A stretch of 64,000 nucleotides of DNA from Adiantum capillus-veneris. Its lineage: Eukaryota > Streptophyta > Polypodiopsida > Polypodiales > Pteridaceae. The notes under the pieces are model-generated. The model saw only the letters and a program-made list of their open reading frames with translations, ran no database searches and was not told the origin of the DNA. The DNA is taken from positions 104,805,811 to 104,869,810 of the forward strand of contig CM043947.1 of the NCBI GenBank assembly GCA_014529385.2. Direction: 5' to 3'. Position numbers and translations under genes: made by a program. Positions 46,875 through 57,526 of this stretch are shown here, piece by piece (positions within the stretch are counted from its first letter, which is position 1; each line of letters opens with the position of its first letter).

Positions 46875-47174
46875 ATGTCTACATCAAACTCAGACTCAGC
46901 TTATACAAGCACATGGATTGCAGGGATAGATGAGCACCCGCCCAGAATAGATCTTCCAAACCTACATTACATAAAGACCAATTTTGTGGAGAGAGTTTGG
47001 ACGTATAACCATGAAAGTGAAGGACTATATAGGTGTATTAATGGAAATCAATTCAACCTTTACAGTTGCTTAGAGCCTTACCCAGATGAGCTGACAGAAT
47101 ACAAGCTCTTATATGTCTATACATATGAGGTCGACTTACAATGGACATCTTTATTTGTTGACAAGTATGGATGA
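46875..47174 (+). CDS. Unrecognised short ORF at the 3' side of the repeats
   Basis: A 99-codon frame, MSTSNSDSAYTSTWIAGIDE, acidic and aromatic-rich, ending DKYG. It lies just after the 300-bp repeats and before gag-like sequence, so it may be the N-terminal part of the element's Gag, cut off by a stop. I do not recognise a domain. Confidence 0.35.
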   Translation: MSTSNSDSAYTSTWIAGIDEHPPRIDLPNLHYIKTNFVERVWTYNHESEGLYRCINGNQFNLYSCLEPYPDELTEYKLLYVYTYEVDLQWTSLFVDKYG

Positions 47175-47449
47175 GAATAAAGAGCTATAGAAAGCACAAA
47201 TCCGCGAACCAAATTAGAGATGAGTGGATATTTGGTCAATGAAGGACCTTAGATTCATCCACCAAACACAGGAACCTCTAAGAGAATTCCAAAGAGGGGA
47301 CCACCACCTGGATTTCCTCCTAGAGCAATAACGAGAGATGAAACGACACCAGAGAGGAATATGGTTCCATACTTTGCACCCCAAAGTATAAGACCATCTC
47401 AAATAAGAAAATGGATAATTAGAAAGTAAAATGGCATACGAGCCCATGT

Positions 47450-48510
47450 CTCTCCTTTCAAGCAAGTCGTACGAGCGGAACGAGTAGAGGACTTCCACAC
47501 GCAGTATGAGGTTTTTGGACTTACATTGGAGGACAATGCACAAGATGGTTTGAACTATTGAACCGGAGAGAGTTCACAACCATTGAGCAAATGTTGGATG
47601 AATTTGTTCAAGAATTCACCAAGAGGGGCATAGAACATAACACACTTCCTAAGATTCAGGAATTTAAACAAGGCGAAATAGAAACATTGCGACATGCAAT
47701 ACTGCGTTTCAAGAAATATGTTGCTAGATGTCCTATCCAATAGTTACCCACGCCAGAATGTCAGATCCTATGCTTCATCAGAGGGCTTAGGAATGAGAAT
47801 CTCCAAAAGGACCTATACGTGAGAAGATACCAAACCTTAAAAGAGGTGACCAAAGCGGCAGTTGACCTAGTTTTGACAATTTTGAATTCTATGAAGATGG
47901 TCAGAAGAAGATGAATGATGCGAGTGAGAAAAAGAAAACCATTGATCTTGAGGATCAAAGAGGGAATCTAGGGAAAAACCAAGTAAATGTTGAGGAGAAA
48001 ATCATAGAGAATGTGATGCAACGCATCAACCACTCTGACAGAGTACCAGCCTATAGAGTTCCTCAACGACGAAGGTGCATGACATGTGGAGGGGACCATC
48101 CAACACAACATTGTCCTTAATATAGACCTAAGACTTCACCAGGGTTTGAGCATGTTATGTCTCAACCGCCTAGATATCATCCTGTAGCGGAACAAGTGTT
48201 CTTAAGTGAAAGACCCATGGCTGCTAGAAATGCATATGTGAGTCATGAGCTTCAAATAGAAAGATATGTGGTAGATCAGAGGCCACTTCAAGGTCAATAT
48301 CAAGTATTTCCACAACAACCAAGACGTCCATGTGACAGATGTGGTAGTAGTGATCGCTTGATTAAGGATTGTCCACACCATGATATCATGATAAATGTAT
48401 ATTGTAATGAGTGTGCAGTCACACATATGATTTTGGATTGTCCTAAGAATCCAAGAAAGAAGGGTAAAATGCAACCACATGTTACACTACAAGAGGTTGT
48501 GTACTCTTGT
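47450..48510 (+). pseudogene. gag: LTR-element Gag with two CCHC knuckles, decayed
   Basis: Pieces in two frames read TQYEVFGLTLEDNAQ, then EFTTIEQMLDEFVQEF and LRHAILRFKKYVARCP, a retrotransposon Gag core. Further on come CMTCGGDHPTQHCP (about 48078) and CDRCGSSDRLIKDCP (about 48331), two zinc knuckles, and then CNECAVTHMILDCP, a third. Stops occur at 47741, 47910 and 48118. No protease or RT follows; the element is cut off where the next transposon begins near 48485. Presumably a gypsy-type element. Confidence 0.7.
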
Positions 48511-48760
48511 GATGCTTATAGCGACGGAAATACATTGTATTTTTTAATTCCCCGGCGTCGCAAAAAGCGTCGCTAACAACGTCGATAAGAGAACGTTGCT
48601 ATAGAAATCGCTATAGGCATCGCTATGAGCGTCGCTATACGCATCGCTAAATAGTGACGCTCATAGAGACGCATATAGCGACGCTGTAGGGCCTTAAATA
48701 CCGACGCTTATAGCGACGCTGCAGTGCACAATGTAGCGACGCCTAAAGCGATGCCCGAGA
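48485..48760. mobile_element. End of a third CACTA-type element (GTCGCTAT repeats)
   Basis: CACTACAAGAG occurs at 48485-48495. It is followed by about ten copies of gcgtcgctat / tatagcgacgc in both orientations up to 48755. Subterminal repeats of this kind are common at plant CACTA ends. The other terminus was not found. The CACTACAAGAG may also simply be gag codons, so the exact start is open. Confidence 0.5.
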
Positions 48761-49194
48761 TTAAATTTTTTTGGTGATAGGGCATTGAATGCCCTGCCAC
48801 CCATCAACCATATTGAATGTTTCATTAGTCAATTTACCTTTGAAAAAAAGTGCAAAGGTAAATATAGACCCAAAATAGTTAGCCACAAGACAATATAATC
48901 ATTAACTCCATCATCCATAGTACGTATTTTTTGCAAAATAAAGATACAAAAATGACAAGCATGAATTGATGGAAGTAAATAAATGACAATTGTACACAGC
49001 AGCAAAATCACTTGATTGTTAATCATTGCAAATGTAATAGATACAAACCATTGTCATTATTTAAAAAATATACATGGTTTTCAAAAATACATAGTTACAT
49101 GGTCTCATGATACATAATCTAGGATAAAAAGAAACTAATGCTATCTAGCTATGGCTAAACTGACATCGTCTAATCAGACATCTCATTGCGTCCA

Positions 49195-49800
49195 AGAGGC
49201 GTATCTGTCAGATTCTGCAAAATAAAACAATAAGATAGCTTTTTGTAAGTATAATTAAACATATAGCGAGCGAAGTTTATAAAACAATACAATAAATAGA
49301 AAAGAATAAACCCTAATACTAACCATGCCGCCGCGAGAAGTCAGGATGTCTATAAGGGCGTTTAAGCCCTTTCTACCTGCGTACTCATGCTCATACGGAG
49401 TGGGATCACGTCTTGTAAATGACCACTGCCAAAACATACAAAGAATCCATTATGTTAGAATTTCAAATCCCATAAACCCTAAACTATCGAACATAGATCC
49501 GAAAACACTTACAAAATCGGCCTCAAATGATGCCCACCCGCCGCTCCCCAAGTGGTGCGAGCTCCCTGCCTCTACTTGCGCTCTGGCTGCCTCCTTTTGT
49601 TGCTTCCACTTGTCGGGATTCTCGCGCGCTTCTTTCTTCACATGCTTCCAATCTTCTTTGGCCAGCCAATCTAGTTTGTTCCATCCATGCTTGATTTCTT
49701 TTTGCACTTCGGAACGCTTATGCTTGCAGTATTCACGCATTCGAACCTTCATCACATCTTCATTGAAGCGGTCATCCCGTGTTGGAACGGTGTAAGGTCT
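49195..49800 (-). CDS. CACTA accessory (Ptta/En/Spm, Transposase_24-like) gene fragment
   Basis: On the minus strand, 49790-49510 reads RFNEDVMKVRMREYCKHKRS, then GWNKLDWLAKEDWKHVKKEA and a tail with HHLGSGGWASFEADF. An intron follows (donor near 49513), and then WSFTRRDPTPYEHEYAGRKG at 49430-49325. This order (basic helix, W-x-KL, then GxxS/W and a short conserved exon) resembles the plant Ptta/En/Spm transposase family, whose members often sit in CACTA elements. It lies just inside the GTCGCTAT repeats, which supports that reading. The protein is partial and the start was not found. Confidence 0.5.
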
Positions 49801-50470
49801 CTACTTTCAAATTTCACACAAGTTCTATTACGTATTTGAATTTTTTTAACCATCACTCATTATTTAAGATATTCAAGTTCAAATTATGAATCGTAGGTTG
49901 AGAAAACCTAGAATTTAAAATTTACGCTACAAAATTCTGACATGTTTAGCTATATGAATCACTAACTAACTTATTGCAAGACTTATTTACTGATTGTAGA
50001 ATTTTCTTTTACTACTGTAAAGTTAATATAAGACTGTAAAGTTTAACTTGAAAATGTAAAGTAAATTATCATTAAAGAAATAAATAAAATAATTATAAAG
50101 ACAAAAGAATACATAGGGATGACAAATGAAGGCACATGGATCACATAGGAGGGGACAAAGTGGGACACACTATCACATAGAAAGGAGTGGCCTTATCTTT
50201 TGATGATAATGACAAAGTGGTCAAGCTCATGGGTACCACAAGGGTACCAAAAACGCGGATATGATTTTTGAAAAAAAAATAAAAAAATAATTTTTTTATT
50301 AAAAAAATAAATTTTTTTTTGAAAAAAAAATAAAGTTGGACGTTTTTCTTTCTGCTATAAATAGAGCATCCATGCTCACACTTTAGACATAGAGATTGCC
50401 TCTATAGCGCTCACGAAGTGCTGCCACTTCTCTTAGAGAGAAGGCGTCCACAAACCACTAAGAGAGCAAA
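49801..50470. other. Non-coding, very AT-rich stretch
   Basis: Long A/T runs at 50265-50335. No gene recognised. Confidence 0.5.
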
Positions 50471-50479
50471 AACTCTAGT

Positions 50480-51240
50480 GTACTAATAAGGTGTGTATTA
50501 ATTGAGCATTCAATTAGTTTTAAGAAGGATATGTGTGTATGTGGGCTATCTCTTACTCTAATCTCTCTAATAGATTAGTAAGATTCAATTAGTTATGTGT
50601 GTGTGTACTATCTATTACTCTAATCTCTAATAGATTAGTAAGATTCAATTAGTTATGTGTGTGTGTGTGCTATCTATTACTCTAATCTCTAATAGATTAG
50701 TAAGATTCAATTAGTTATGTGTATGTGTGCTATCTCTTACTCTAATCTCTAATAGATTAGTAAGATTCAATTAGATGTGTGTGTGCGTGTGTGCTATCTT
50801 TTACTCTAAACTCTCTAATAGATTAGTAAGATTCAATTAGCTATGTGTATGTGTGCTATCTCTTACTCTAATCTCTAATGGATTAGTAAGATTCAATTAG
50901 TTATGTGTGTGTGTGTGTGCTATCTCTTACTCTAATCTCTCTAATAGATTAGTAAGATTCAATTAGTTATGTGTGTGTGTGTGTGTGCTATCTATTACTC
51001 TAATCTTCTAATATATTAGTAAGATTCAATTAGCTTTAAAAAGGATATGTGTGTGTGTGTGTGTGTGTTATCTTTTACTCTAATCTCTCTAATAGATTGG
51101 TGAGATTCAATTAGTTTTAGAAAAGTATGTGTGTGTGTTCTCTTTTACTCTAATCTTTCTAATGGATAGTAAGAATCAATTAACTTTAGAAAAGATGTGT
51201 GTGTATGTTTTCTCTTACTCTAATCTCTCTAAGTATACCT
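50480..51240. repeat. 60-70 bp minisatellite, about eleven copies
   Basis: The unit is 'gattagtaagattcaattagttatgtgtg(tg)n', then 'ctatctcttactctaatctctaata'. Copies differ mostly in the length of the internal GT run. The last units are more diverged. Confidence 0.9.
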
Positions 51241-51687
51241 ATTCTCTCTAGTTAGTACATCTTTACTATTAACTTATATATTGTTAATTGAAAGTTAATA
51301 CATAAGAGAACTCATCATATTCTTATTATACATGATGAAATTCTCATTCACCAATGTTATTGTCAATTAGGTTAAATAGAATTTTGAATAATACTAAAAA
51401 TTGATTTAGTTGAAGTATAGAATTGAAGTTAGAATTGGATTAGAAATGTCATGCATAAAAGTAATGCATTCCTAAACTTTCACTCATAATTTACACACTT
51501 AATTTTTTATTAATTAAGATTAGCAAATATTTGATGTATAGAAATTAGATGTAGAACAACAACACTAAGTGTGAATCCGAGTTGGCGAGGGTTCAAATTA
51601 CAGACTCTCTTTGAAAACAAGGAGATTACTAGGGAAATTGACCAATTTAAAGTTCTAAGTGTATAACATAAGTGTAGTAAAAAAAAA

Positions 51688-51882
51688 ATGGCTCCAAAGC
51701 GTGCTCGAACCCAAGGCGCTAATGATCATGAAGCAGGTACAAGTAACGGTGGAATCCCTACGGAAAATGCTATGTCTCCACCAATCGGATCAATTGGAGC
51801 TATGGTACAGGTTAGTATTGCAGTTTTAAGCTATGCATCATTGCATATACGAGACCATAGGAATATATTATTTACCTTATGA
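51688..51882 (+). other. Short ORF, doubtful
   Basis: MAPKRARTQGANDHEAGTSN could be the first exon of a transposon gene: it has a basic start, and 'caggttagta' at about 51808 gives a splice donor. No continuation was recognised. Confidence 0.2.
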
Positions 51883-52054
51883 AAAGAAAACACGGACCGA
51901 AACCACGGGGCTTAACCCCAAGAAACTCGTCATATGTTTGACAAGTAGGAAAGATTGTCTAGTTAAACTGGTTGCTATAGGAAAGAATATTTGTCCAAAA
52001 CCTTCGGTATGGTTTCTCTCAAGTCTCTCTACTTAGTAGCGCTGGTATTATGTG

Positions 52055-52240
52055 GCAGTTGCCGAGGCATGAGATGACGCCCAGGATGGCACCGCTGATG
52101 CTGTGGTGGGAGTACACCCAGATTAGCCCAGCTGGATACTGCGGTTTTGTTTTGCCGTGGCGTGAGGATGACGCCCAGATTGGCACCGTTGTTGCTGTGA
52201 CGGGAGTACGTCCAGATTAGCACAACGAGTACTTGTCGAG
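52055..52240. repeat. Tandem duplication of a ~95-bp unit
   Basis: The phrase 'gatgacgcccag.atggcaccg.tg.tgctgtg..gggagtac..ccagattagc' occurs twice, at about 52075 and 52168, with moderate divergence. Confidence 0.75.
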
Positions 52241-52513
52241 TGGTATGGGACGCTCATGAGAACAAGGGTTTTTATGAATAATGTATACACCGATCGGACA
52301 TAATAGCGCTAGTAGAGATTCTTAAGTGAACCTAATCCAAGGGTTGTTGGTTTAAAATTGGACGACTTCTTGTTTGAAAATTGTTTGTAATACTGTTTGA
52401 AGGGCTGTTTTAACGAATCAGTATCATAAATAAAGTAAAAGAACATGTATGTTTAAATAGTGTGGTAGTAATTAGATAACAAAAGAAGGGTGAGTGTGGT
52501 GTGGAAAGTGGGA

Positions 52514-52567
52514 GAATGATACCCCGACGGTATCATTCTATGGACGGGTGGACCCGATGAGTCGGGT
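52514..52567. other. Two adjacent perfect hairpins
   Basis: GAATGATACC / GGTATCATTC (52514-52523 and 52529-52538, loop of five) is followed by ACCCGA / TCGGGT (52552-52557 and 52562-52567, loop of four). Confidence 0.6.
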
Positions 52568-52770
52568 AACTTTCCAACGCTAGAATTTGTTTTTAGTCAT
52601 AAATCTTAAAAGAAACAAACCTTGGCGGCTGTGCTTCTGAAACATGGAGAAAAAAGCGCACAGGTTGGCCACTCTAAGATTTATACTTTTAAGTATAATT
52701 GATTATAGATAGTTTTTAGATAGGGTTATGGTGGTCACGCTCCGCCATAGCGAGATAGGACCGATAGATA

Positions 52771-54020
52771 TGGGTAAATTGGAGGAGGAAAAATGAGACT
52801 AGGTGGTCAATTTTGGAATGGAATTGTGTGTGGGAGGTATGAGTTCACCATGGTTTCTCTTATTCTTCAAGGTTGAGGAGAAGGTGAGTAGGGTGCAGAG
52901 AGGAGTGGTGAGAGAGGTGGGGATGATGAGTGGAGAAGTGTGTGTGAAAGAGGAAAATGATAAAGTGGAAGAGAGAGTGTGGCTGCATAGCATGGGAAAA
53001 CTAGGGTCCACTAATAAAATCATAGCTCACAGGTCGTAGCTCAAAAATATATGAAAAAATTTGAGACAAAAGTTCAGCCCACGAGCTACAACTTTTGTTT
53101 GTATCACCTTTTCAAATTCGGAGAGCAAGTGAACTTTAAAAATTCATCAAAACCGACCAATTTTTCCCACTGCACAAGGTCCTTGTGGGGTCCTTCTTTG
53201 GATGATTCCTTTGAATACCTCCAAGAGTGAGCCCTCCATAGTGCATGTATGCATGCCACCTACCCTTGACCTTATTTGGTAGGTCTATAATTGAAGATAT
53301 TGTTGAGATTATGATATAAGTGAATAGTACAACTAAGAAAATCAAATATTGAGGGGTCTAAAAAATATGTACATGTCAAATATAAATAATATAAGTGGAA
53401 AAAATATAAAGGGGTCAAAAGAAATCTCTCTCATTATGAGGCTACCATAAAAAGATAAATATTTTTGGTGTTCTAATTTTTTAGAAAAAAAAACAAAATA
53501 GATGTAGGAAGGGAAAAATCACAATAGTGAAAAAATATACACATAAATAAAACTAGTTTTTTTGGATTTTTGTTGGGGTGGAGTTACACCAAATATAAGA
53601 GAAGCTTACATGAAAATATTTCTATATGGAATAAAGAGTATGAAAAATGGTAAGAAAAATTGTGGTAATGGTGAGGCAATGCACATAGCATAAATAACAC
53701 ACACCTAAGTAAAAATATTTAAATAAATACCAAAAAAATTATGAAAAAATCTTTTATTTAGGCCCTATATACAAAGAAATATTTACATACGCATGGGCCA
53801 TAATATACTTATATTTTTTATTTTTATTTTTGGCTCAACTAGTCCAATGCCTAGCTAATTGAGGGTTTTTTATTTCAGTAAGGAGATATGGGAAAAGTCC
53901 CGTGACTCACGCACGCCTATGTACAGTGAAATGGTAGGGATAGCCACAGTGTTTGGGTGATTTTGGTAGGGTGAGGTAACTCACTGTGGCAATTACAAAG
54001 AGCCGAAAAAACGGCTATCA
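52771..54020 (-). repeat. Gypsy 3' LTR (left copy)
   Basis: Matches 61354-62602. The shared sequence extends eight bases further left (gatagata). On the minus strand it starts TGATAGCCG. Confidence 0.9.
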
Positions 54021-54033
54021 TTAGCCCTCCCCC
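54021..54033 (-). promoter_or_regulatory. Polypurine tract of the gypsy element
   Basis: On the minus strand, GGGGGAGGGCTAA directly precedes the 3' LTR. Confidence 0.75.
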
Positions 54034-54048
54034 TGGATGATGGTATAT

Positions 54049-54564
54049 TCATGTACCATCATAGAGCATCTTTTCCAAAGAGAGTGCTTCAGAGTCCTTG
54101 ACGAGATTTTTATTGTTTGGCCCCTCAGAATTTTGGCTAGAGTTACACTCATGCTTCAGGTAACAATACTTACATGAGACAGTGGCCTTTTGACAGATCT
54201 TTGGTAGATCCTTTGGTAGAAGGCGACTCAAATAGGGCTTCAAGCGATACCCGTTTACTTTCCTGGAGTGCTCTTTACCATTCAAGTCCATAAGCTGATA
54301 GTAACTTGAATTGAAATCCTTCTTGACTATGTATGGCCCTTGCCATCTTGTTTCAAATTTGGCATCAAAACGATTATCGAGTCGATTGTCATACCTTAGC
54401 ACAAGATCTCCTTCATTGATGCCTTTGTCCTTCAGTTTCTTGTCAAGCTTCTCCTTTTTCTGTGTGGCTTTCCTCTTATAGCACTCATATGCTGCTTCTC
54501 TTTTCCACTCAAGCTAAGCTAAGGTAAGAAGTCGATTTATCCATGCTTCTTGATCATCTTGTGC
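54049..54564 (-). pseudogene. pol: Integrase C-terminal module
   Basis: Same frame as the upstream integrase but after a TAA and a TAG. It reads EWKREAAYECYKRKATQKKE, then LRYDNRLDNRFDAKFE, RWQGPYIVKKDF and a basic end. The GPY/F-like signature (WQGPYIV) is the C-terminal integrase module of gypsy elements. No chromodomain is seen, consistent with a non-chromovirus such as Tat. Ends at 54049. Confidence 0.8.
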
Positions 54565-56481
54565 TTATTTGCCATGAAGTCGCATTGTTGGAATGTTTAG
54601 CTCAATTGACTGTAAAGCCTCTTGACCATAGACCAAGTGAAATGGTGTGAACTCCGTGGCTTCCCTATATGTGGTTCGATACGCCCACAAGGAACCATCC
54701 AAGAAGTCATCCCACAACTTTGTCTTGTTTTTGACCATCTTTCTAATGATGCCTGCAATGACACCATTAGCTTTTTCTACCAAACCATTTGATTGGGGAT
54801 AGTAGGGTGTACTGTGACGATGTAGAATGTGAAGTTCTTCACAGACTTCTGTGAGCAATCCCTTTCTAAACCCTGGACCATTATCAGAAACAATCTCCAA
54901 AGGTGTGCCAAATCTACAACAAATGTGAGTGTAGACGAATTTGCTCACTGTCTTCTCATTTACCTTTGCCACACTCTGTGCTTCCACCCACCTAGTCATA
55001 CAGTCTACAGCCACTACAATGTAGAGTTTACCATTTTTTGTCCTAGGCAGAGGACCCATAGCATCAATGCCCCACTTTTCAAAGGGTCCATTTGCAAGCA
55101 CTATTTGCCTCAGGCCATGCACCAACCTTCTATTTCCATTTATCTGACAATTGTGACAGCTTTTACACCAATGTTGGACATCCACATGCAGACTTGGCCA
55201 AACATACCCCGCAAGCAAAATCTTCTTCACAGTTAATTCTTGGGCAAAATGACCACCACATGCTTCTTCGTGCAAACCTTTTAGAATGGCTTGAATTTCC
55301 TCAATAGTTGGTACTCTTCTGCACAGTTGATCCCTCCCTCTTTGATAGAGGGAGCCTTCTAGGAAGAGATATGCGCTTGCCTTCTTCATGAGTCTCCTCT
55401 TCTGAGCCTTCGTGAAGTCTTGTGGAAACTCACCCTCCAAAATGTAGCCGATAATGGGAGCCAATGACTCCAATCCCTGGTATCTCGGTTGCTTGACAGC
55501 TGCTGCCACCATGATGACCTGCACTTCTCTCTCAACACATGTAACTGCTTGTTGTGCAAGTAAATCGGCATCTTCATTTTGTTTCCTCGGAATATGATAT
55601 AGTTGCACTTCTTCAAACTGATTAAACATCTTACGAATGGCATGAACTTTTGTCCTTAAGCTTTCATTCTTGCATGCCCAAATGCCTAAAATCTGTTTAA
55701 CAATGAGAAGTGCATCTCCCTTTACCATGAGACGTTTTATCCCTTGGCCAATGCACATCTTCAAACCATGAAGTAGTGTGTCGTATTCTGCTTCATTGTT
55801 GCTAGTTGAACCTGGTAGATTGACCTTCTCTTTCATGACCACCTCTCCACTTGGGTTGAGCAACACTAGCCCTCCCCCCGCTTTCCCTGTGGCTCGTCGA
55901 AAAGCTCCATCAAAGAACAAGGTAAAAGCATTAGGAATACTTTTTGGTGGTGGCAATGGTAGGGTCTTTACTTGAGGCACCTTAATTTCCTTCTCATGTA
56001 CCCTATAAGTGAGAATCCCTGCCAATTGTGCACGCACACTATCTTCTACCTTGAAAGAGTATTGAAACTCTTGCAACTCCATAATCCACTTTGAGATCCT
56101 AGTACTAAGATTCATTTGAGATGACACCCAAGGGAACAAATTTTCTGCAGTGAGAATTACAAAAGGTTTTAGTAGCAGGTAGGATCTAAACTTTCTCACC
56201 GCAAACATGAGAGAAAGCATCATGAGTTCTGCTTCTGTGTAGTCTCTCTCCAAAGCATTCATGACCCTACTAGCAAAGTAGATGGGTCGCATCCTTGTAC
56301 TGTGGGGATCTTGTTGTAGCAACACAGCACCAATTGTTTCCCTTCCAACACTAGAGCTAACAAAGAATGTGTACTCCCAACAAGGAGGCATGAGTGTTGG
56401 TAGCTCTGACAAAATGACTTTAATGTGACAAAAATACTCTTCAAGCTCATCAGACCATGCAAATTCTACTTGTTGTGTCAA
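54565..56481 (-). pseudogene. pol: RNase H, second RNase H and integrase core
   Basis: 638 codons in one frame. The RT-linked RNase H comes first (FAWSDELEEYFCHIKVIL; ALERDYTEAELMMLSLMFAV). From about 55945 a second, archaeal-type RNase H follows (FTLFFDGAFRRATGKAGGG; NNEAEYDTLLHGLKMC; RKQNEDADLLAQQAV). The integrase HHCC zinc finger is at about 55270-55140 (HEEACGGHF; WCKSCHNCQ). The catalytic core carries D (WGIDAMGP), D (VSDNGPGF) and E (NGLVEKANG). All expected catalytic residues are visible. The start shown is only the first Met after the frameshift from RT near 56480. Confidence 0.9.
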
Positions 56482-57505
56482 CTTGCAAAGGATGAAGCAA
56501 CTCCGAAGCTAAGTGAATAAAGCGTGACATATACTTCACTTTTTGAATGAATGATATGACCTCTTTGAGATTCTTGGGTGAGGGGAGATCAATAAAAGCC
56601 TTTGCCTTTGAAGGATCCACCTCAATGCCTTTATAGGAAACCTTGTGACCAAGCAAGATCACTTCATCCTCAGCTATGTGACACTTTTCAGGGTTGATTT
56701 GACCCCCCATGTCATAGAGCTTCTCTAAACCTTCTTCTACCCTTTGTAGATGCAATGATTTTGAGCTATAAATGCAAAAATCATCAATAAAAACCCTAAT
56801 GGACTTTCCAAAGAATTCTTGAAACACCATGTTCATGAAGCGTTGGAAAGTTGCAGGAGCATTTGTCAGGCCAAATGTCATGACTCTAAAAGCATAACAA
56901 CCCCAAGGAGTGATAAAGGTTGTTTTCAATTGATCCTCCAATGCGATACCTATTTGAAAGTAACCCGAGTAGCCATCACATACAATGTACTTCTCATGAC
57001 CAGCTACTTCATTTAGTATCTCATCCTGAAATGGGAGGGGAAAGTGATCTCTTTTTGTTGCCTCATTAAGTGGACGATAATCCACACACACCCTCCACTT
57101 GCCGTTTTTCTTAGGAGTGACAACAACGGGAGAGACCCACTCTGAATTCTCCACTGGATAAATGAAACCTGCTGCTAGAAGCTTTCTTACCTCCTTGAGT
57201 AAAGCCTGCTCCTTGATGACTCCTAGCCTTCGTAGCTTCTGAGCTTTAGGTGTGGCCTCAGGCTTTAACTCAATCTTGTGTTGAACAACATCTACCCCAC
57301 GCACGTCGGTGTAGTCTTTAGCAAAAAGCCTAGGAAACTTCCTTAGCACACATTTGAACTCCTCTCTTTCATCCTTTGTAAGTGTTGTAGACAACATACC
57401 TTCTAACATTCCTTCATCTTCCACCTTTTGGTTCTCTTGGGAACCTACCTCTTCCAAACCTCGACAAGAGGTCTCTTGGTTGCTTGGCTTAAACCTTACC
57501 CCCAT
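56450..57505 (-). pseudogene. pol: Gypsy reverse transcriptase
   Basis: 351 codons, in the same frame as gag-protease but separated from it by a TAA at 57524-57526. It contains PVVVTPKKNGKWRVCVDYRP, then FGLTNAPATFQRFMN and the catalytic FIDDFCIYS at about 56788-56762, the usual gypsy box with F-x-DD. It ends by frameshift at about 56481, where RNase H continues in the next frame. RT copies element RNA to DNA in the cytoplasmic particle. Confidence 0.9.
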
Positions 57506-57526
57506 GACTTCGATGGAAGACTCCTC

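Noticed and set aside
51560-51610. GGGTTCAAATTAC, like a tRNA/SINE B box
   Set aside because: No matching A box at a fitting distance, no cloverleaf and no repeats of it.
52545-52575. Hammerhead-ribozyme-like phrase (gatgagtcggg)
   Set aside because: The CUGAUGA core is altered and the GAAA strand is missing.
54829-55307. Plus-strand frames opposite the gypsy integrase
   Set aside because: Shadow frames of a well-supported minus-strand pol gene.
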